Of a stretch of 8,045 nucleotides of DNA, positions 3,938 through 8,045 are shown piece after piece. Source of the stretch: Candidatus Peregrinibacteria bacterium. Its GTDB lineage: Bacteria > Patescibacteriota > Gracilibacteria > UBA1369 > LOWO2-01-FULL-3. A model generated the notes under the pieces. The model made no database searches and was not told the DNA's origin. It saw nothing but the letters and a program-made list of their open reading frames with translations. The stretch covers positions 1 through 8,045 of the forward strand of contig SLNK01000016.1 of the NCBI GenBank assembly GCA_007133095.1, in the 5' to 3' direction. A program made the position numbers and the translations under genes. How positions within the stretch are numbered: position 1 is the stretch's first letter; the number at the start of each line of letters is the position of its first letter.

Positions 3938-6904
3938 TTAATTTCGATAGTATTTGTCCAAAGTGGCTATATCGGTTTTTATAAAATCTTTGATTATGAA
4001 ATTTTTGTCGTTTGTGATTTTCCCCAAGCGGTAGTGGGGGATGTCTTTGAAAAGCGTTTCAAATTCCACCGCTTTTTCGGGTGCAACTGTAACCACCATT
4101 CTTGCCTGAGTTTCCGAGAATAAAATATTGTCAATTCGCGGATGTTCTTCCAGTCCTGTCAAAAGAGGGGAAAGGTCAAGTTCCATTCCCAGTTGTCCGG
4201 CTATCGCTTTTTTGGCTAAAGCTGCTCCCAGTCCGCCGAACGAAGGGCTCAATGCAGACGCGATCAATCTTTTTTCCGTCGCGTCCGTAAATTTTTTGTA
4301 GAGTTTTATGGAGTTGTTAATGTCCACTTTTGGGACGTTGTTTCCGATGAATCCGTGCATTGCAAGATATTCGCTTCCTCCCAGTTCTGCCGGTTTCGTT
4401 TCGCCTAAAATGTAAACCATATCCCCGGGAATTTTCGGGTCTATTGAAACCGCCTTCGTTACATCGTTTAAAACTCCCAGTGAGGAAATCAGCAATGTTG
4501 GCGGGGCCGATATTTTTATTTCGTTTCCGTCTTTGTCATATCCCGTGAAGTCGTTAAACATGGAGTCTTTTCCGGAAATATATGGGGCGCCATACGCAAC
4601 CGCGTAATCATAACAAGCTTGAGCCGCTGATTTTAGCTCTCCAAGTCTTTGTTCTTCGTTTGAACTGCACCAACAGAAATTGTCCATCAGCGCCATGTGT
4701 TCCAGGGTTCCACCGACCGCTATTATATTTCTGACCGCTGTGTCTATCGCGCAAGCGGCCATGTGATAAGTGTCAATAAATGAATATGTCGGATTTATTC
4801 CTTGTGAGAAAATTACTCCTTTTTCACTTTCCGGCAGGGGTTTTGTTATCGACGCCGGAGCGTTTACTTTTCCTTTTCCTTGTAATGGTCCCAGCACCGC
4901 TCCGCCCTGGACGGTGTGATCATATTGGGTAGAAATGAATTCGTGGCTTCTTATGTTCGGGCGCGACAGCATTTTGTGTAGTGTTTCCGTGAGGTCTTCA
5001 GGTTGCTCAAAGTCCGGTTTGGGGTTTTTTGGAAGGTCGTATTTTGTTTTGAGTTCTTTGCGGGGAAGTCCGTCGTGGAGGAAATTCATTTCCAAATCCA
5101 TTATTTTTTCGTTGTTGTATTTTACTATGCATCTTCCGCTATCCGTGAATTCTCCGATTACGGATATTTCGACTCCGTGTTTTTCCATGATTTTTTGAAG
5201 CTCTTCAATTTTTTCCGGTGGTACTGCCAATGTCATTCTTTCTTGTGATTCGCTTATCCAGATTTGCCAGGGTGCCATGTTCGGATATTTTGTGGGGACT
5301 TTTTCCAATTGTACTTCGCATCCTCCACATTCTTTCGCCATTTCCGCCACTGAGCATGAGAGCCCTCCCGCGCCGTTGTCCGTTATGCTGTTGTAAAGAT
5401 TTTTTTTTCTTACTTCTTTTATTATGGCATCGGACATTTTTTTCTGAGTTATCGGGTCTCCGATTTGGACCGCAGTCGCCGGGCTGTGTGCCGTTAACGC
5501 TTCAGATGAAAATGTTGCTCCGTGAATTCCGTCCATCCCCACTCTTCCTCCCAACATCACTATTTTGTCTCCTTTTTTTGCGCCTTTTTCCCAAGCGGGT
5601 TTGCCGTTTATTTCTTTCGGGATCAAGCCGATTGTTCCAACGAAAACCAACGGTTTTCCTTTATAATTTTTGTGATAATAAACGAAGCCTTGGGGGGTCG
5701 GGATTCCGCTGCAATTCCCTCCCTGATTTACTCCTTCCACTATTCCCTCAAGTATTCTTTTTGGCGAAAGTGCCGGATTTTCAAGTTTTTTGTCTCTGTA
5801 AATCGGTTCTTCGTCATCGGGTTCTCCAACACAAAATCCGTATTTGTTGATGATGGGTTTTGCTCCCTTCCCGAATCCTATGCAATCCCTGTTTACTCCT
5901 ACAATTCCGGTTATCGCTCCGCCGAAAGGATCAAGTGCCGATGGGCTGTTGTGAGTTTCCGCTTTGTCCGCTATTACCCATTCTTCATCAAAGATTATTC
6001 CGCCGGCGTTGTCTTTGAAAACCGAAACGCAAAAATCTTTTTCTCCCTTATTCTTGCGGATTTCTTGTGTGGCTTTTTTGATGAATCCTTTGTATATGCC
6101 TTCTTCGTTGTCGTCTATTTTTGCGGCGAAGATTGTGTGTTTGCAGTGTTCAGACCATGTTTGCGCAAGGGATTCCAGTTCTATGTCACGCGGTGGTCTT
6201 TTTTCTTTTTCAAAATATTTTTTAATGACTTCCAAAGATTCTTTGTCCAAAGCCAAGGGGCCTCTGCGTCCACATTTCCTCGCTCCTTTTTTGCAATCTG
6301 ATTCAGGAATGCCCTCTTTCCCGAGCTTCAACAATTCTTCTTCCGGGAGGTTTAAGCTTACTTCGTCGGATTGGGCGCGTGTATTGAGTTGCACTTTTGG
6401 AACTATTGTGTCCATTCCTCTGTCCGCCATGAATTTCTCATGACTTTTTACGCTTATTCTCTGGATCAGTTTGTTTGCCAATGATTCGCCGATTTTTTGA
6501 GTGTCTTCCTCGGTAATATTGCCTTTCAAAAATATGAGCGTGGAACTATGAACGCTTTCGTCGTCTTGGAACGATGGATGGTTGTTTGCGGATGCCCAGT
6601 CGTTTATTGTCTCTCTTGCCGTATTCCCAATATTATCCGTTACTCCCGGCAGAAAACCTATTTCCACCGCAAAATCAAAATCCAAGTCATGTGCATGATT
6701 GTCTATCAGGTATTTTTGAGTTACCGGATTTGAAAGCATTTCTGCTACTTCACGTAGTTCGTTTTCTTTGAATTTTTTGTTGATTGTGTAGACTTCCGCG
6801 ACGATGGAGCTTTGTGTATTGAAGCCTAAGGCATGCAACTTTTCCGTCATTACCGCGGATTTCGCGTCGTTTACTTTCGTGAAAATTTCAATTCTGTGCG
6901 CCAT
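3938..6904 (-). CDS. purL: FGAM synthase with PurS-like N-terminus fused to PurL
   Basis: ATP-dependent synthase subunit converting FGAR to FGAM with ammonia supplied by PurQ. At 988 residues it is longer than the small B. subtilis type PurL (about 740) and shorter than the one-chain E. coli enzyme (about 1,295, which includes the glutaminase). The first 200 or so residues, beginning MAHRIEIFTKVNDAKS, look PurS-like. The linker helix motif LAQTWSEHCKH is at 246-256. The first AIRS-type half has AETHNSPSALDPFGGA (315-330), GGNCSGIPTPQG (395-406), GATFSSEA (462-469), TDNGAGGLSCS (508-518) and SESQERM (551-557). The second half has DHTVQGGAVLGP (662-673), ISGKDSM (776-782), SPSFGGLGAA (886-895) and SETQARM (930-936). 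The ATG at 6904 is preferred over an upstream in-frame TTG (6922) because the conserved start follows it and a -10-like box sits six bases before it. It lies 43 bases after secA. Confidence 0.95.
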   Translation of the reverse strand: MAHRIEIFTKVNDAKSAVMTEKLHALGFNTQSSIVAEVYTINKKFKENELREVAEMLSNPVTQKYLIDNHAHDLDFDFAVEIGFLPGVTDNIGNTARETINDWASANNHPSFQDDESVHSSTLIFLKGNITEEDTQKIGESLANKLIQRISVKSHEKFMADRGMDTIVPKVQLNTRAQSDEVSLNLPEEELLKLGKEGIPESDCKKGARKCGRRGPLALDKESLEVIKKYFEKEKRPPRDIELESLAQTWSEHCKHTIFAAKIDDNEEGIYKGFIKKATQEIRKNKGEKDFCVSVFKDNAGGIIFDEEWVIADKAETHNSPSALDPFGGAITGIVGVNRDCIGFGKGAKPIINKYGFCVGEPDDEEPIYRDKKLENPALSPKRILEGIVEGVNQGGNCSGIPTPQGFVYYHKNYKGKPLVFVGTIGLIPKEINGKPAWEKGAKKGDKIVMLGGRVGMDGIHGATFSSEALTAHSPATAVQIGDPITQKKMSDAIIKEVRKKNLYNSITDNGAGGLSCSVAEMAKECGGCEVQLEKVPTKYPNMAPWQIWISESQERMTLAVPPEKIEELQKIMEKHGVEISVIGEFTDSGRCIVKYNNEKIMDLEMNFLHDGLPRKELKTKYDLPKNPKPDFEQPEDLTETLHKMLSRPNIRSHEFISTQYDHTVQGGAVLGPLQGKGKVNAPASITKPLPESEKGVIFSQGINPTYSFIDTYHMAACAIDTAVRNIIAVGGTLEHMALMDNFCWCSSNEEQRLGELKSAAQACYDYAVAYGAPYISGKDSMFNDFTGYDKDGNEIKISAPPTLLISSLGVLNDVTKAVSIDPKIPGDMVYILGETKPAELGGSEYLAMHGFIGNNVPKVDINNSIKLYKKFTDATEKRLIASALSPSFGGLGAALAKKAIAGQLGMELDLSPLLTGLEEHPRIDNILFSETQARMVVTVAPEKAVEFETLFKDIPHYRLGKITNDKNFIIKDFIKTDIATLDKYYRN

Positions 6905-6910
6905 GATTTG

Positions 6911-6916
6911 AGAATA
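6911..6916 (-). promoter_or_regulatory. Putative -10 box of purL
   Basis: Minus-strand TATTCT (four of six matches to TATAAT) ends six bases before the ATG at 6904, with no Shine-Dalgarno sequence between. A poor -35 candidate, TTAGAA at 6940-6935, lies 18 bases upstream. The whole 43-base gap after secA (6905-6947) is AT-rich and shows no GC-stemmed terminator, so read-through from secA is also possible. Confidence 0.35.
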
Positions 6917-6947
6917 ACACAAGGATAAAAATGTTTCTAATTTTTTC

Positions 6948-8045
6948 TTAAACTCCGCCGCAGCATTTTTTATATTTTTTGCCGCTGCCGCAAGGGCATG
7001 GATCGTTGCGCCCGACTTTCGGTTGGGAGGATGTTCCGCTAACGACCGTGTTTCCGGTTTTTAATACCACGGGGTTGTCGCTGTCCATGGTGCTCCGGGT
7101 GACGGAATTTCTGTCGCCGGACAGGGGTTTTTGGACTTCTTCTTCGTTTGTGCGGAGTTTTTGCATTTCTTTGTTTCTGAGCATGTGAGCCAGAAGCACT
7201 TTTTCCGGATCGATTCTGAACAATGTGGTTACCGTTCCGTTGCTTATCGCGGCTAGCATTTTCATAAACATATCGTATGCTTGGGCTTTATATTCCGTTA
7301 ACGGGTCTTTTTGGGCGTATCCGCTGAAGGCCACGTTTTCCCTGAGTCTTGTCATTGAGTCTATGTGTTCCATCCAAAGAATGTCGTTGGTGCGAAGGTA
7401 GACCGCTTTTTCCACATCACGCATTATTTGCGGTTCCGGGAGTTGTTTTTCTTTTTCTTCATACGCTGTGGTCAAATAGTTTTGTGCTTTTTCCACGAGT
7501 TCCCCTTGGGTTTTAATTTTTTTGAGTTCTTCAAGTTTCAATTCACTTCTATGTATCGCCATTAGTCCATCGTATATGGATTCAAAGTCCCATTCCTTTT
7601 CGGGGCGCGCGTCCGTGAAGTTTTTTACCGTTGTTTCAGCATTTTCTTTTATTAATTCGATTATTTCTTTGCGCATATCTTCTTTTTCCAAGAAATCCCT
7701 TCGTTTTTTGTAAACGATGTTTCTGTGGATGTTCATTATGTCGTCATATTCCACCAGGTGTTTTCTTATGTCGAAATTTCGGCCTTCCACTTTCTTTTGA
7801 GCGCCTTCTATGGATCTTGTAATCATCGCGTTTTCTATCGGCAAATCTTCCGGAACTTTGAGTGCCGTCATCATATTTTTAATTCTGTCCGCGCCGAATA
7901 GACGCATGAGATCATCTTCCATTGAAACAAAAAATTGGCTTGAGCCCGGATCTCCCTGACGTCCGGAACGTCCTCTTAGCTGATTATCAATTCTTCTGGA
8001 TTCGTGTCTTTCGCTTCCTATGACGCAAAGCCCTCCCAGTTCCAC
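6948..8045 (-). CDS. secA: Preprotein translocase ATPase SecA, C-terminal fragment
   Basis: ATP-driven motor that pushes unfolded preproteins through SecYEG at the inner face of the membrane. The 365 codons present are about the last 40% of the protein; the N-terminal nucleotide-binding domain with Walker A lies beyond base 8045. The fragment opens inside the second motor domain, with helicase motif VI in GSERHESRRIDNQLRGRSGR (fragment residues 10-29). It continues through the family block MEDDLMRLFG (42-51) and KVEGRNFDIRKHLVEYDD (85-102), the helical scaffold and wing region, and the LWMEHIDSMTRLRENVAFSGYAQKDP segment (223-248). A variable linker (about 300-345) leads to a SEC-C zinc-binding tail with CPCGSGKKYKKCC (350-362), four cysteines in the expected C-x-C-x8-C-C spacing. 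The reading frame is intact. The true start is outside the window. Confidence 0.97.
   Translation of the reverse strand: MELGGLCVIGSERHESRRIDNQLRGRSGRQGDPGSSQFFVSMEDDLMRLFGADRIKNMMTALKVPEDLPIENAMITRSIEGAQKKVEGRNFDIRKHLVEYDDIMNIHRNIVYKKRRDFLEKEDMRKEIIELIKENAETTVKNFTDARPEKEWDFESIYDGLMAIHRSELKLEELKKIKTQGELVEKAQNYLTTAYEEKEKQLPEPQIMRDVEKAVYLRTNDILWMEHIDSMTRLRENVAFSGYAQKDPLTEYKAQAYDMFMKMLAAISNGTVTTLFRIDPEKVLLAHMLRNKEMQKLRTNEEEVQKPLSGDRNSVTRSTMDSDNPVVLKTGNTVVSGTSSQPKVGRNDPCPCGSGKKYKKCCGGV

Noticed and set aside
5218..6301. Long plus-strand frames of 210 and 259 codons opposite purL
   Set aside because: They are antisense shadows of a well-supported purL, rich in Phe, Ser and Cys as expected from the reverse complement of A-rich coding DNA.
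6905..6922. Six-codon N-terminal extension of PurL from an in-frame TTG
   Set aside because: The ATG at 6904 begins the recognisable MAHRIEIF start and has a -10-like box six bases upstream; the extension (MCYSQI) has no support and overlaps that box.
6917..6947. Possible intrinsic terminator after secA
   Set aside because: Only an AT stem (AAAAA with TTTTT) is visible, with no GC-paired helix, so it is not called.

Overview
The window is ordinary bacterial chromosome with densely packed housekeeping genes plus one unusual structured repeat. By eye it is moderately AT-rich. It suggests a small-genome bacterium, most plausibly of the Candidate Phyla Radiation (Patescibacteria/Parcubacteria-like). 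The basis is the compact layout, gene starts without Shine-Dalgarno sequences, the very basic FtsK N-terminus, and the fused PurS-PurL paired with a long PurQ. This assignment is inference, since no rRNA or ribosomal protein gene is present to test it.

Layout. Bases 1-293 (minus) hold the start of gltX (glutamyl-tRNA synthetase), cut by the window edge. A 91-base divergent promoter region separates it from ftsK (385-2640, plus), a complete DNA translocase for chromosome segregation at division. ftsK meets a minus-strand block tail to tail, with its stop codon overlapping that of a 94-residue, three-helix membrane protein of unknown function (2637-2921). Reading the minus-strand block in transcription order gives: secA (C-terminal 365 codons, 8045-6948), purL (6904-3938), a structured repeat (3764-3924), purQ (3728-2928) and the small membrane protein gene.

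Function. PurL and PurQ together form the glutamine-dependent FGAM synthase of de novo purine synthesis. PurQ releases ammonia from glutamine and PurL uses it with ATP to convert FGAR to FGAM. The PurL has an N-terminal extension of about 200 residues that looks PurS-like, so the separate PurS subunit seems to be fused in. SecA is the preprotein translocation ATPase and has no evident functional link to the purine genes.

The most noteworthy item is the roughly 161-base element between purL and purQ. It is GC-rich (78 of 120 bases in 3781-3900, 65%), bounded by near-perfect 17-base inverted repeats, and folds on paper into a three-way junction that uses most of its bases. A second pattern is that gltX, ftsK, purQ and purL each have a TATAAT-like hexamer 6-7 bases before the ATG and no ribosome binding site, which points to leaderless mRNAs.
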